Source of the DNA: Thermoplasmatota archaeon
GTDB lineage: Archaea; Thermoplasmatota; Thermoplasmata; Thermoplasmatales; Thermoplasmataceae
Assembly (NCBI GenBank): GCA_023379825.1
Contig: JAMCPQ010000051.1
Location: 1 to 45,105 of the forward strand
Direction of reading: 5' to 3'
DNA: 45,105 bases
The notes under the pieces were generated by a model. That model was not told the origin of the DNA, made no database searches, and was given only the letters and a program-made list of their open reading frames with translations. Shown in pieces: positions 8,988 to 18,273 of the stretch (its first letter is position 1; the number at the start of each line of letters is the position of its first letter). The position numbers and the translations under genes are program-made.

Positions 8988-10271
8988 GTCAGCAGGTTTT
9001 GAATCCCTTATGTTTCCCAGGAACTTCTCAGCTTCATCCTGATCTATGGAGTCAAATCTCGCCTGCCTGACCATTCTGCTTCCCTTGAAAGACGATAGAA
9101 CCTCGTCTTCCAGCAGATATTTTCTGTAATGGCTTATCTCTCCGTTTGTCCTGAAAAATCTGGTTCTTCCATATCTGCCTAGACTTTTGGTTATGGATGT
9201 TAGAAGACCATAATCCTGCAATTCGGATAATATGTCGCTGATTCTCCTGATTGAAAGAGGAGATATGCCAAGTTCAACAGCCATGTTCCTGTAATTCTCC
9301 TGAATCTCTCCTGTGGTAATCTGACCATTTGAAGTCTCCTGAGAAATTATTGTGCTGAGGAGAACCATCTTTGAATGAAGAGGGAGTGTTGTTATGGCTT
9401 CCCTGACAACATTCATGTCGAACTTGTCTCTTGCCTCATAAATCTCCCTGTCTGTCAGCTTGTCCCTCTTCTCTCTCACGGCAATTTCGATGGCTATTCT
9501 CATTAGATCCAGTGCTTTTCTTGCGTCACCGTGTTCCTGCGCCCCGATGGCCGAACAGAGGCTTATTGCAGAAGGTTCAACGCTTTCCTCCTTGACCACA
9601 CCCTTAAGTCGGTAACTGATTATGTCCCTGAGTTGATCAGCATTATATGGGGCAAATACTACACTCTCCTGATTAAGTCTGCTCTTGATTCTAGGCTCAA
9701 GTGTCTCTATGAAATGCGCATCATTGGTTATACCGATTATTGAAGTTATTGTCCTTACTGAATCATCTATAATCTTCAGTATAACATACAGGGAATCTCC
9801 TCCGTTTTTCAGGATCAACTTGTCGAGTTCATCCAGAATTATAACAAGTGCCCCGCCCTCTCTTGAAAGAAGACCCATCAGTTCAAGATATATGCGATCG
9901 AGTGGCCAACCAAGGGAAGGAATCTGCTCCTCTGTATCTCCCTTTATTGTATTCACTATGTTGACAAGAATTGAATATGGAGAATCATAAATCTGGCAGT
10001 TGCAGTAAATCACCTTTGTGGAAGGTCCAGTAGCCTCAGATAACAGTTTTGTCACATGATGAGCGGCAGATGTTTTTCCTGTTCCGGTTTTGCCATAAAG
10101 AATAAGATTGGAGGGCCTCTGTTTTCTCATTATACTGGCCAGAATCCTGACCATGTGCTCAATCTCCTTTTCACGGTGAGGAAGCTTTTCAGGTACAAAG
10201 GAGCTGCCAAGGGTATCCAGATTTCCTGTGATAATACCGGAATTTTCTGTAAAATTGAAGAAAGGATTCAT
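8982..10271 (-). CDS. cdc6: Cdc6/Orc1 replication initiator
   Basis: Binds replication origins and loads the MCM helicase. AAA+ features: Walker A GKTGTGKT (60-67), Walker B LVIILDELD (142-150) and a sensor-1-like IIGITND. The lid follows, and a C-terminal winged-helix domain starts at about residue 300. Length (429 aa) is normal for archaeal Orc1/Cdc6. Archaeal cdc6 genes often sit beside an origin; the 102-nt spacer upstream (10272-10373) is short and shows no obvious repeated origin-recognition boxes, so I do not call one. Confidence 0.93.
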   Translation of the reverse strand: MNPFFNFTENSGIITGNLDTLGSSFVPEKLPHREKEIEHMVRILASIMRKQRPSNLILYGKTGTGKTSAAHHVTKLLSEATGPSTKVIYCNCQIYDSPYSILVNIVNTIKGDTEEQIPSLGWPLDRIYLELMGLLSREGGALVIILDELDKLILKNGGDSLYVILKIIDDSVRTITSIIGITNDAHFIETLEPRIKSRLNQESVVFAPYNADQLRDIISYRLKGVVKEESVEPSAISLCSAIGAQEHGDARKALDLMRIAIEIAVREKRDKLTDREIYEARDKFDMNVVREAITTLPLHSKMVLLSTIISQETSNGQITTGEIQENYRNMAVELGISPLSIRRISDILSELQDYGLLTSITKSLGRYGRTRFFRTNGEISHYRKYLLEDEVLSSFKGSRMVRQARFDSIDQDEAEKFLGNIRDSKPADD

Positions 10272-10373
10272 TGAATTTACCTGGAATTATGACAAGCCTT
10301 CGGTTATACAAAAATCTTTTTTGATTCCGTGAGATCGATTTTTAACAGTGGTGCATGTTGATCGTAAAAGGGC

Positions 10374-11657
10374 TCATTCCTTATTGAAGAATTTAACCTT
10401 CATACCCTTTTCCTTCATTATCTTACCGAGAAGATACATTGAGCCTGTTACAAGAACATCGGAACCTGAAGAGATGCACTGCTCATATGCACTTACAGGG
10501 TCTTCTATCACTCTTGCTTCCCTGAAAAGCCCCGCATACATGCTGTACATTTCAGCAGGAGGTATTGCTCTCTCCGGCTCTTCAGGAGTGGTGAAAACTA
10601 TACGTCCGCTGAGGCCCCTGAGTATTCTCAGGTAGCTATCCACATCCTTGTCTGAAAGCATTCCCACAAGAAGAAGCGGTTCACGTTGAGATATTGCCCT
10701 GTAACTGGAGACCAGGGAATGAGCCGCTGGTGGGTTATGAGAGGAATCCATCATTATCAGCGGGTCCTTTGAAATAACCTGCATACGCCCTGGCCAGAGG
10801 GTATTGGCGATGCCCTTTTCTATCCTTGTTCTGGAAAGTGATTCACCTGAACTCTCTATTGCCAGTACTGAGCAGATAATATTATTCTTCTGGAAAAGTC
10901 CTGGAAGCGCAGAGGAAATTCTGTATTCCCTTGAATCTGTATTTAATCGGAATTTCACTCCGTCAACAGATACATTGAAGTCCTCAGCTCTGGCATCTTT
11001 CCAGGTACATTTAAGTGGGGAATCTCTGGACTCTGCTATCCTCCTGACTGTTGCATAAACTTCCGGTTTGTTGTCTCCAAGAACTACTGGAACTCCTCTT
11101 TTGATTATTCCCCCCTTCTCGAATGATATTGATGTGAGGGAACATCCAAGCTTCATTGCATGTTCATAGCCAACCTGGGTTATGACGCTTACCATGGGGG
11201 TAATTATATTTGTAGAGTCAAGTCTTCCTCCAAGGCCGACTTCAACCGATGAGTATTTGCATCCTGTCTCCTGAAAATATTTGAAAGCCATGACAGTTGT
11301 AAGTTCAAAAAACGTGGGATTCCTGTTCTTTTCCTTGAGATTATCTATGGTGCCCCTGTATTCATTGATAAAATGCTCTATGTAAGAATCCGGGATGTAT
11401 TCACGCCCAGACAGGATCCTCTCATTGAAATCAACAAGATGCGGTGAGGTGTAGATTCCTGTTCTTGCTGAATTCTGGAGAATGTTGTAAACAAAAGCCG
11501 AGGTGGAACCCTTTCCATTCGATCCTGCAATATGAACTGACTGGAAGCTTTTATCCGGATCCCCCAGCATTCTGTTGAATTCCCTGGTAACATCAAGGTC
11601 CAGCTTTATGCCCTCCCTCATAAGAGAATACATATAATCAAGCACAGAAGAGTCCAT
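10374..11657 (-). CDS. folC: Folylpolyglutamate/dihydrofolate synthase-type Mur ligase
   Basis: An ATP-dependent ligase that adds glutamate to (di)hydrofolate-type pteridine cofactors. Motifs: P-loop AGSNGKGSTSAF, the following TSPHLVDFNERI, and GLGGRLDSTN in the central domain. The frame begins at TTG 11675, but ATG 11657 (MDSSVLDYMYS) has GGTGA 5 nt ahead and is preferred, giving 427 aa. Thermoplasmata may use modified or low folate, so the exact acceptor is uncertain. It is divergent from the AlaX-like gene. Confidence 0.88.
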   Translation of the reverse strand: MDSSVLDYMYSLMREGIKLDLDVTREFNRMLGDPDKSFQSVHIAGSNGKGSTSAFVYNILQNSARTGIYTSPHLVDFNERILSGREYIPDSYIEHFINEYRGTIDNLKEKNRNPTFFELTTVMAFKYFQETGCKYSSVEVGLGGRLDSTNIITPMVSVITQVGYEHAMKLGCSLTSISFEKGGIIKRGVPVVLGDNKPEVYATVRRIAESRDSPLKCTWKDARAEDFNVSVDGVKFRLNTDSREYRISSALPGLFQKNNIICSVLAIESSGESLSRTRIEKGIANTLWPGRMQVISKDPLIMMDSSHNPPAAHSLVSSYRAISQREPLLLVGMLSDKDVDSYLRILRGLSGRIVFTTPEEPERAIPPAEMYSMYAGLFREARVIEDPVSAYEQCISSGSDVLVTGSMYLLGKIMKEKGMKVKFFNKE

Positions 11658-11791
11658 GAGATTCACCAGAGACAAAAGAAATTCTTTCCCGTGTGAATTG
11701 CAGCTCCGGATATTAGGATTTGCCTGTGCCCATAAACTGGTTTTCCCAGGGATCTCTCCCTCAAAACTTTATATGACTCTACATTCATGTA

Positions 11792-12508
11792 ATGATGGAG
11801 ACAGAATTTCTATTCCTGAAAGATCAGTATGCAAGAGAAGCCGACAGCAAAGTTGTATGGCACGAGTTCACTGATCTTGTTCTTGACAGGTCAGTATTTT
11901 TCCCGACGGGGCATGGGCAGCCTAATGACCGTGGGAAGGTAATCATCGAGGGGAGAGAATACATAATTGTAGACACCTGGCTTGACGGGGAAAGCATACA
12001 CCTCATGTCACATGATACTTTTCCTGATGATGTCGACGGAAAAACCGCACATCAGGTCCTCGACTGGGATGTCAGATACATGCATATGAGATTCAGAACA
12101 GCACTCAAGATACTCATGGGTCTTTCATACAAACTATTCAAGGCGACTGTGAGGATTAACCAGACCTATGATGATTCTGCTTGGATGGATCTTGAACTGG
12201 ATAACATAACGGAAGATATGGTTTCAGAGCTCTTCAGCAAAGCTAACGAGATAGTGAAGGCGGATCTTGAGGTGAAGTTCTCAGAGATGCCCAGAGAGCA
12301 GTTCATGAAGGAGGAGGAGATGCTTGCCATATGCAAGTCCGTTGTGCCTGATTATGACAGTATAAGGATCATGCACCTGGATGGTATTCCTGATCAGATG
12401 GAGTTCGGCACAGATGTCCTGAGAACTTCCGAGGTTGGAAAAATTAACTTTAAAACAAATCTGGTCAAGGGAAAGATATCGAGGAGAATAAACATAACAC
12501 TTGAATAA
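11792..12508 (+). CDS. AlaX/alanyl-tRNA editing-domain-like protein lacking the zinc ligands
   Basis: The fold signature of AlaX proteins (trans-editing of misacylated tRNA-Ala) is visible: FFPTGHGQPNDRG at 37-49 matches the FFPxGGGQPxDxG motif, and the second-domain pattern GTDVLRTSEVGKI at 206-218 matches GTHVxxTGEIG. The metal ligands are replaced: HxxxH becomes Arg102-T-A-L-Lys106, and CxxxH becomes Glu204-F-G-T-Asp208. All four ligands are therefore changed to two basic and two acidic residues. The usual zinc-dependent deacylase is unlikely; RNA binding, another metal, or a salt-bridged site are possible. A TATA box (11768-11774) lies about 24 nt before ATG 11795, the second of two adjacent ATGs, suggesting a leaderless mRNA. 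Confidence 0.72.
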   Translation: MMETEFLFLKDQYAREADSKVVWHEFTDLVLDRSVFFPTGHGQPNDRGKVIIEGREYIIVDTWLDGESIHLMSHDTFPDDVDGKTAHQVLDWDVRYMHMRFRTALKILMGLSYKLFKATVRINQTYDDSAWMDLELDNITEDMVSELFSKANEIVKADLEVKFSEMPREQFMKEEEMLAICKSVVPDYDSIRIMHLDGIPDQMEFGTDVLRTSEVGKINFKTNLVKGKISRRINITLE

Positions 12509-12528
12509 GAAATAATCATCTCTTAAAA

Positions 12529-13617
12529 ATGGACAGGGAAGCAGGAACATTTGAAAAAGTCCTCACAATCCTATCTATTATTCTCCTATTGGTAGTGCTT
12601 CTTACGGTTCTGTACGCAGTATTTGATTCTATCCAGAATCTTCCTGTGATAGAATCTCTGAATACTGCTGATTTCCTCTTCTTCAGCTTTAGCCTGTCTC
12701 CCTCCATTATTTACACTGTCCTTGCCCTGGTACTCATCATTCCTGTGGTGGCACTTCTTACTTTCTTCACTAAAGATAGAATAGGAACTGGTAAGGAGGG
12801 GAACACCTCTTGGGAGTTTGGGAAGTACTTTTCCATCTTTATACTCATTGAGCTTGTTTTTTCTGAAATAGAGAGCTATATTGACCCTTCAGTATCAACA
12901 TCTTTTCCGTACAATATTCCTATACCGGGAGAGAATTTTGTGCTTTCCTCGTCTCTTCTGTCTGAGACACTTGTCCAGATCACCATTCTTGGAATTGCTC
13001 TTTTTGTTTTCTACGGGTTTTCCAGACGCATGAGTGAAAAGAGCTTCTTTTCCATGCCAGTTCCAACAAGAACTGCAGCCCTTATATCTATGCTCTCAGC
13101 TATTCCAGTCGCGGTTTTATTCGGTGGAGGAATTGTCTCAACACTCTTCACATTTGTTATCTTCACATTTTTGAATATTGCGTTCATCCGAATTGGTTTT
13201 CTCAAGGGCTTTACTCTTAATTTTGCAGTTACCATGAGCAACGTGCTGATTTCACTTGCTGGTTCTGCATCAATATATTCAACAGCATTCACTTTCGTTC
13301 TTCTCTTCTTCGCCTTCCTGGGAATGGTGTCTATTTTCACCCTGGTCCCAAGAAGGACAGGCTTAACTGCACCAAATAGCGGCAGCACTTATCCAGGTTT
13401 TGAGGATATGCAGAATTTAAAGCCGGAAAAACCTGAACCTGTTACCAATTTCAGAGACCTGTTCATCCGGTCCACCTGCCCTTCATGTGGGAACTACACA
13501 TTTCAGGTTGAAGATAACATGGAACTGAAGTGTCTTAAATGTGGACACGAGATAGAAAGGGATGCTGTCGCTGAACCAAACATCACACTGAGAAGGTTAA
13601 GAGGATCTGGTTACTGA
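12529..13617 (+). CDS. Polytopic membrane protein with C-terminal zinc ribbon
   Basis: Family not recognised. The 362 residues contain about seven hydrophobic segments (about 11-32, 48-80, 99-112, 145-163, 183-220, 228-248 and 252-272), a flexible linker (about 275-310), then a zinc ribbon with Cys317/Cys320 and Cys335/Cys338. The ribbon would be cytoplasmic or nucleic-acid facing. The gene starts 20 nt after the AlaX-like gene on the same strand, so the two may be co-transcribed. Its 3' end overlaps the convergent MFS gene by 21 nt. Confidence 0.75.
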   Translation: MDREAGTFEKVLTILSIILLLVVLLTVLYAVFDSIQNLPVIESLNTADFLFFSFSLSPSIIYTVLALVLIIPVVALLTFFTKDRIGTGKEGNTSWEFGKYFSIFILIELVFSEIESYIDPSVSTSFPYNIPIPGENFVLSSSLLSETLVQITILGIALFVFYGFSRRMSEKSFFSMPVPTRTAALISMLSAIPVAVLFGGGIVSTLFTFVIFTFLNIAFIRIGFLKGFTLNFAVTMSNVLISLAGSASIYSTAFTFVLLFFAFLGMVSIFTLVPRRTGLTAPNSGSTYPGFEDMQNLKPEKPEPVTNFRDLFIRSTCPSCGNYTFQVEDNMELKCLKCGHEIERDAVAEPNITLRRLRGSGY

Positions 13618-14697
13618 GGTCTCTCTGCCATATGAGCTGGACATTATAATTGCATAGGCTATCGTTGGAAACAGTATGATCAGAAGTATGGATCTGCCCA
13701 CCAGCTGAAAAGCAGAATCCAGCCCGAATGAACCTATGATAAATCCGACACCGAAAAATGTTTCATAGAAAAATACACCTTTTCTGGGGGGATATATTCC
13801 AATGAGGTGGGAGAGAATCTTTGACATTGCCAGTGAAACTCCCAGACCCCCAAGCACTACCACTGTGATTATCACATAGATCTGGAAGAAAAATCCCAGA
13901 AATCCAACAGGTGCTATCAGTATAGCTGAAAGGACAGAGTAACCTCTGAGCCCTATATCGTGAACATAGTTCAGTGATATATAGGAAGCAGCCGAGGATA
14001 TGCCGTAGATTCCAATGACAGTACCAATTATCCCGTATGAGAACCCGGAAGTTCTCATTGTGGGCTCCAGGATAAAATAGAGGAAGCCTGAAAAAAGGCC
14101 GGCAAACAGTAAAGCTATGCTGTAACGGACTTCAACCCGATCCTTCCTTACTATTCTCTTTTTCGCCCCTACCCTGGGTGTAAAAAACATTCCTGCTATG
14201 AAAGCTCCAAACGCGAAAAGGAACAGCACATAAATACTGCTGAACTGAAGGATGAAACCCATAAGAATAGGTATAACAGCATTAGGGATCCCCCAGCCTA
14301 CAGAATATTTCTCTGCGTTTCCGGAGCTTTCAAGCGAATTAAGGTTAATCTCGGTGGCGATCCACCACGGGGCCTGCAAAATGCAGGCCAGAATAGCAAA
14401 CAGGAGCATCTCCCGGGAGTAGAAGAATATAAGCGTTATGGAAACTATTGCCAGGAATACTACGGGAAATAAAATCCCGTAACGAATCATTCTTTTCCCT
14501 GAATACAGGTATAGAGCTGCCATAACTGGAAATGGCGCGGAGCTTGCCAGACCCAGTACACCTATTATTTCGTAACCGTATCCCTGACCCAGAAGTATTA
14601 GCGGAAATGCAAATGAAAGCGTGAACCAGCCAGAGGAAAAGAAGAAACTGTTTAAAAACAGCCGTCTGGAATCATCACTGGCATAGTCCTCCACCAT
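13597..14697 (-). CDS. MFS-type transporter
   Basis: A 366-residue protein with about ten to eleven hydrophobic segments spread over its whole length, Gly/Ala-rich helices and short basic loops (GAKKRIVRKDR in the middle), as in major facilitator carriers. It is shorter than the usual 400 residues or so. No substrate-specific motif is visible. It converges on the zinc-ribbon membrane protein with a 21-nt overlap of coding 3' ends. Confidence 0.7.
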   Translation of the reverse strand: MVEDYASDDSRRLFLNSFFFSSGWFTLSFAFPLILLGQGYGYEIIGVLGLASSAPFPVMAALYLYSGKRMIRYGILFPVVFLAIVSITLIFFYSREMLLFAILACILQAPWWIATEINLNSLESSGNAEKYSVGWGIPNAVIPILMGFILQFSSIYVLFLFAFGAFIAGMFFTPRVGAKKRIVRKDRVEVRYSIALLFAGLFSGFLYFILEPTMRTSGFSYGIIGTVIGIYGISSAASYISLNYVHDIGLRGYSVLSAILIAPVGFLGFFFQIYVIITVVVLGGLGVSLAMSKILSHLIGIYPPRKGVFFYETFFGVGFIIGSFGLDSAFQLVGRSILLIILFPTIAYAIIMSSSYGRETSVTRSS

Positions 14698-14774
14698 GGT
14701 ACCTGATGGGACGGATGGTAAAAAATCTCTCTGAAAGACCGGATAATATTATGTTTGTGAATTTGTCAGTTCAG

Positions 14775-14936
14775 TTATTGCAACTTATCGATCTTAACCC
14801 CTTCATCATCATAGAAGGCTACTATATCCTCTGGACCAAGATTGAGCTTCTTGACCACTCTCTGAGGAATAGTTATCCTGAATGAGGTGCCTCTGGAAGT
14901 AATGTGGGCTACATCGATTAATGTCCGTTTGGTCAT
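14775..14936 (-). CDS. Small AbrB/SpoVT-type DNA-binding protein
   Basis: A 53-residue protein starting MTKRTLIDVAHITSRG and continuing SFRITIPQRVVKKLNLGPED, the swapped-hairpin AbrB pattern (S-x-R-I-T-I-P-x-x-V-x-x-x-L-x-L), then a short strand IVAFYDDEGVKI. The ATG at 14934-14936 is preceded by GAGG about 5 nt upstream. Such proteins act as transcriptional regulators or antitoxins; no toxin gene is adjacent. It occupies the 417-nt gap between the MFS gene and L10e and could act on the L10e promoter region, which is inference only. The rest of the gap holds the L10e promoter (AT-rich around 15074-15085). Confidence 0.78.
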   Translation of the reverse strand: MTKRTLIDVAHITSRGTSFRITIPQRVVKKLNLGPEDIVAFYDDEGVKIDKLQ

Positions 14937-15114
14937 TGTTCCTCAATGTATTACTTTAATAAATATGTTATTAATTGCATACCATTAAATATTCCCGCAA
15001 ACGGGAAATTACCCATAGAACGGAAAGACCATTCTCCACTGAAAAGTAAGCTCAATTGTTAGACTCAAAATCGCTTAATATTTATAGGTACTCAGAATCA
15101 CGAGAGAGATTCAG

Positions 15115-15645
15115 ATGGTAACCAAACCTGCTAGAATGTACACCAAGATTTCCGGGCCTGCGTACACGAGAAGGGAGTTCATGGGAGGTGTACCATATCC
15201 AAAGATTACAACCTTTGTTCAGGGAAATCAGAACAAGGATTTTGAACTGGAGTTCAGACTCATTGCAGAAGAGAGCTGCCAGATAAGGCATGTTGCTCTT
15301 GAAGCCGCTAGGATTTCAGTCAACAGGAAAATGCTGGAGGGAGCATCCGCTGATGCATATTATCTGCAGATAAGACCATATCCTCATCAGGTCATAAGGG
15401 AACATAAAATGGCCACGGGAGCTGGAGCAGACAGAATTTCAAGCGGAATGAGAAATGCCTTTGGAAAACCTGTTGGGACCGCAGCCAGGGTCCATTCCGG
15501 TGACATAATAATGGTGGCACGTACCACACCGGACAAGGCCAAAAAATTAAGGGATGCCCTTCACAAGGCCTCAATTAAGCTACCTACCCCTTGTAAAATA
15601 GAAATAACAAAGGGAAAGGATCTGGCAGGAAGGCTGGGTCTGTAA
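15115..15645 (+). CDS. rpl10e: Large-subunit ribosomal protein L10e (uL16)
   Basis: A 176-residue basic protein starting MVTKPARMYTKISGPAYTRR, with YLQIRPYPHQVIREHKMATG and the G-A-D-R-I-S-S-G-M-R segment typical of archaeal L10e/uL16. It sits in the 50S subunit near the tRNA-binding sites. A TATA-like stretch at about 15077-15084 would start transcription roughly 10 nt before ATG 15115. It stands as a single gene between divergent and convergent neighbours. Confidence 0.94.
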   Translation: MVTKPARMYTKISGPAYTRREFMGGVPYPKITTFVQGNQNKDFELEFRLIAEESCQIRHVALEAARISVNRKMLEGASADAYYLQIRPYPHQVIREHKMATGAGADRISSGMRNAFGKPVGTAARVHSGDIIMVARTTPDKAKKLRDALHKASIKLPTPCKIEITKGKDLAGRLGL

Positions 15646-15652
15646 ATTTTTT

Positions 15653-16558
15653 TCAGAACTTTCTTTTCCCTTCTCTGCTCCCTATAAAATCCTGAATAAA
15701 TTTTGCTGCAAGCATTGAGGTATTCCCATTATCATAGACAGGCGTGATCTCAACTATATCGAACCCCTCTATAATTGGGGAAAGTTCGTTTATCATATAC
15801 CTGACATCTGAATCCCGCAGACCGTATGGTTCGGGGGTACCCACACCTGGAGCATATGACGGGTCTATTCCGTCCATGTCTATCGAGAAGTAGATGCTTC
15901 CTGGACTGTAGTCCAGTATCTCCCTTACCACCTTACCTATTCCTGATTGTGAGACCTCTCTGGAAGAGATGAACCTCACATCCTTCCATTGGTCACTTTG
16001 AAACTCTTCCATAGATACTGATCTGGTTCCCACAGATATGCATCTTCCAGGACCCAGTAACTCAAGTGCCCTTCTGGTTACACAGGCATGGTTGAAGGGA
16101 TTTCCAAAGTATTCGAGCCTGAAATCAGAATGTGCGTCTATTACAACAAAAAGTGAGTCCCTGAAGTTCCTGACAGCACCAACGGTGATTGAGTGCTCGC
16201 CCCCAAGCATGATTGGTATTTTTCCATCTGAGCGTATTATCCTCACTATGTTTTCTACTTCATTGACAACCTCTTCAGCGTCCTCCCCAACAGAGAGATC
16301 ACCAAGATCGGCTATGGGAATATCCGGATAGTTTATGCCGTAATTGAAGTCAAACGACTCCAGATTGTCGTAATGTTCCCTTATAGCAGCAGGAGCTTTC
16401 CTCGATCCTCGCCTGAAGCTTGAGGTACAGTCAAAGGGCACGCCAAAAATTACGTACTTTGAATCCTCATAACTGGAAGTGGCATCAGCTACCTTCTTTA
16501 AACTGAGGAATTCCCTCAGTTCTGAAGCATGATCTTCCTGACGCCCATTGCCTCCCAA
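15653..16558 (-). CDS. speB: Agmatinase (ureohydrolase family)
   Basis: Hydrolyses agmatine to putrescine and urea, the archaeal route to polyamines. Binuclear manganese ligands are all present: His122 (GGEHS), Asp141/His143/Asp145 (DAHSD), and Asp227/Asp229 (SIDMDGIDP), followed by [12 protein letters not shown]. Agmatinase is more likely than arginase because archaeal homologues with this context serve polyamine synthesis, but sequence alone does not prove it. The start is TTG 16558, inside the end of the aIF5A gene (43-nt overlap), with a good GAGGTG about 6 nt upstream. Pairing with aIF5A makes sense: its hypusine is built from spermidine. Confidence 0.9.
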   Translation of the reverse strand: MGGNGRQEDHASELREFLSLKKVADATSSYEDSKYVIFGVPFDCTSSFRRGSRKAPAAIREHYDNLESFDFNYGINYPDIPIADLGDLSVGEDAEEVVNEVENIVRIIRSDGKIPIMLGGEHSITVGAVRNFRDSLFVVIDAHSDFRLEYFGNPFNHACVTRRALELLGPGRCISVGTRSVSMEEFQSDQWKDVRFISSREVSQSGIGKVVREILDYSPGSIYFSIDMDGIDPSYAPGVGTPEPYGLRDSDVRYMINELSPIIEGFDIVEITPVYDNGNTSMLAAKFIQDFIGSREGKRKF

Positions 16559-16905
16559 TAAGACACCTCTGTTCCGGCCTGAATTTTCCCAAGTTCCTCC
16601 TCGGTAACCTGGACAAGGAATGTTTCGAATGTCTCTGAGTCCATCAACTGTACTTCATTATTTGATATGGAGAGAACCTGGGCATTCTTCTTCTCTATTA
16701 TAGGCACCTTAACCTTGTGTTTCACGGGAAAAACTGCGCTTCTCTTTGCATTATCGAAAACTCCAATAGCAACAATTCTGGCCTTTGCCTCACCATGTTT
16801 TCCAGGTTTGGACATTGTGATTTCCATAATCTTGCATGGAGCGTCATCCAAAAGCATGTATCTTCCAACTTTAAGTTCTCTTACTTCGGCTTCCTGCCAA
16901 CTCAT
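16516..16905 (-). CDS. eif5A: Translation initiation factor aIF5A
   Basis: Helps ribosomes through difficult peptide bonds. The hypusine loop [13 protein letters not shown] is present with the modified lysine at residue 36 (GKHG). The N-terminal SH3-like barrel is followed by a C-terminal OB-fold; total length 129 aa is normal for archaea. The gene comes first in an overlapping pair with agmatinase, whose ribosome binding site lies in its last codons. Confidence 0.95.
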   Translation of the reverse strand: MSWQEAEVRELKVGRYMLLDDAPCKIMEITMSKPGKHGEAKARIVAIGVFDNAKRSAVFPVKHKVKVPIIEKKNAQVLSISNNEVQLMDSETFETFLVQVTEEELGKIQAGTEVSYWEAMGVRKIMLQN

Positions 16906-16992
16906 GATATTCCTCTCCGCATTACTCTGGGCTTTAAATATTTTCTATATCCTTTTTAGAATAGAATTGACTGTGGTCCATGCAGATCAGGC

Positions 16993-18258
16993 CTATACAA
17001 GACTACCTCTTTCCCACTTCACATAGGGGGCTGAAATCAGATTCCCGGAACGCTTCCTGAATCTCCCGTTTACCATGACGTCGGAAACGCAGGAAGAATC
17101 AGCGGAATATACAACATTTGATATGGCATTTTCCTCATCTGTTGGAAAGAGACGGGGATTATTCGTATCCAGTGTTATTATATCCGCCTTTTTGCCAGCC
17201 TCTATTGAACCGATATCGTCCGCATGAAGTGATTGGGCAGCCACAACCGTTGCCATATCCAGTATCTGCTGAGCCCTCATTACAGATGGATCCCATCTCT
17301 GATTCTTGACCATTAGTGCCCCCATCTTCATGGATTGCAAAACATCTAGGGAATTATTGCTGCCTGAACTGTCAGAGCCAATGCTTACCTTGACACCTTT
17401 CTGCGTCATCTCTATCACAGGAGCTATACCCCCTACCCCTAGCTTGCTGTTGCTCACAGGATTCCACGAAACTCTGACATCATCCTTTGCCAGATAGGAA
17501 ATTTCGCTGGAGTTAGCCCAAACGCAATGTGCAGCAAACACTGAACTGTTGAGGAACCCAATGCGGTGGAGATGTTCTATGGGCCTTTCCCCGCCGTGGC
17601 TTTTGGCAAAATTATAGACCTCCTCCCTAGTTTCTGCAAGGTGAATATGCACCAGAGTTCCGTATCTTTCAGAAACTTCCCTTGCCTTCAGGAATATATC
17701 GTCTTCTGCAACATAAATTCCCTGGACTCCTATAGATGGCCTTACCAGAACAGAGTCCCTGTGTTTTCTTATAAAATTCTCAGCATTTGAAATGGTGTTT
17801 CCGCTCTGGGTGGTCTTATCCTGATCAAGTGTAACCCATGAAAGAAACCCCCTGATTCCACAATCAATGCAGGCCCTGGAGATGACATCCTCGCTGTAAT
17901 ACAGATCCAGAAAGGATGTTATCCCGGAATTGAGCATTTCCATTGACCCAAGAACCGCAGACCTGTATAATCCTGATTCAGATCTCCTGCCATCCAGAGA
18001 AAAAGTCTTATCAAGAAAAGATGAAAGTGGAATGTCATCAAGTTGCCCCTTAAGATGGGACATTGCTACATGTGTATGGGTATTTATCAGACCGGGCATC
18101 ACAATTTTTTCCGAGCAGTCTATGACTTCATCGGCCTGCTTTGTGTCCTTTCCTGCATATTCAATAATGCCGTCGTTAACCAGAACACTGCCACGGAATA
18201 CTTCTCTGCTCCTGTTCTGTGATATGACTATGCCATTCCTGAAGAGAACTGTGGACAT
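16993..18258 (-). CDS. Amidohydrolase: MTA/SAH or 5'-deoxyadenosine deaminase type
   Basis: A metal-dependent deaminase of the TrzN/MtaD group, expected to deaminate 5'-methylthioadenosine, S-adenosylhomocysteine or 5'-deoxyadenosine. Ligands: His61 and His63 (NTHTHV), His206 with Glu209 (HLAET), His244 (AAHCVW) and Asp296 (SIGSDSSGSNNS). N- and C-terminal strands form the usual composite beta-sandwich. Length 421 aa is normal. It is next to the agmatinase-aIF5A pair on the same strand; methylthioadenosine is a by-product of spermidine synthesis, so a salvage role fits, but that is inferred. Confidence 0.85.
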   Translation of the reverse strand: MSTVLFRNGIVISQNRSREVFRGSVLVNDGIIEYAGKDTKQADEVIDCSEKIVMPGLINTHTHVAMSHLKGQLDDIPLSSFLDKTFSLDGRRSESGLYRSAVLGSMEMLNSGITSFLDLYYSEDVISRACIDCGIRGFLSWVTLDQDKTTQSGNTISNAENFIRKHRDSVLVRPSIGVQGIYVAEDDIFLKAREVSERYGTLVHIHLAETREEVYNFAKSHGGERPIEHLHRIGFLNSSVFAAHCVWANSSEISYLAKDDVRVSWNPVSNSKLGVGGIAPVIEMTQKGVKVSIGSDSSGSNNSLDVLQSMKMGALMVKNQRWDPSVMRAQQILDMATVVAAQSLHADDIGSIEAGKKADIITLDTNNPRLFPTDEENAISNVVYSADSSCVSDVMVNGRFRKRSGNLISAPYVKWERGSLV

Positions 18259-18273
18259 TTGACCTAATATTGA

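Noticed and set aside
10272-10373. Possible replication origin next to cdc6
   Set aside because: The spacer is only 102 nt, without visible repeated origin-recognition boxes or a long AT-rich unwinding region.
14775-14936. AbrB-type protein as an antitoxin
   Set aside because: No toxin-like gene (PIN, MazF or RelE type) is adjacent, so it is called only as a small DNA-binding protein.
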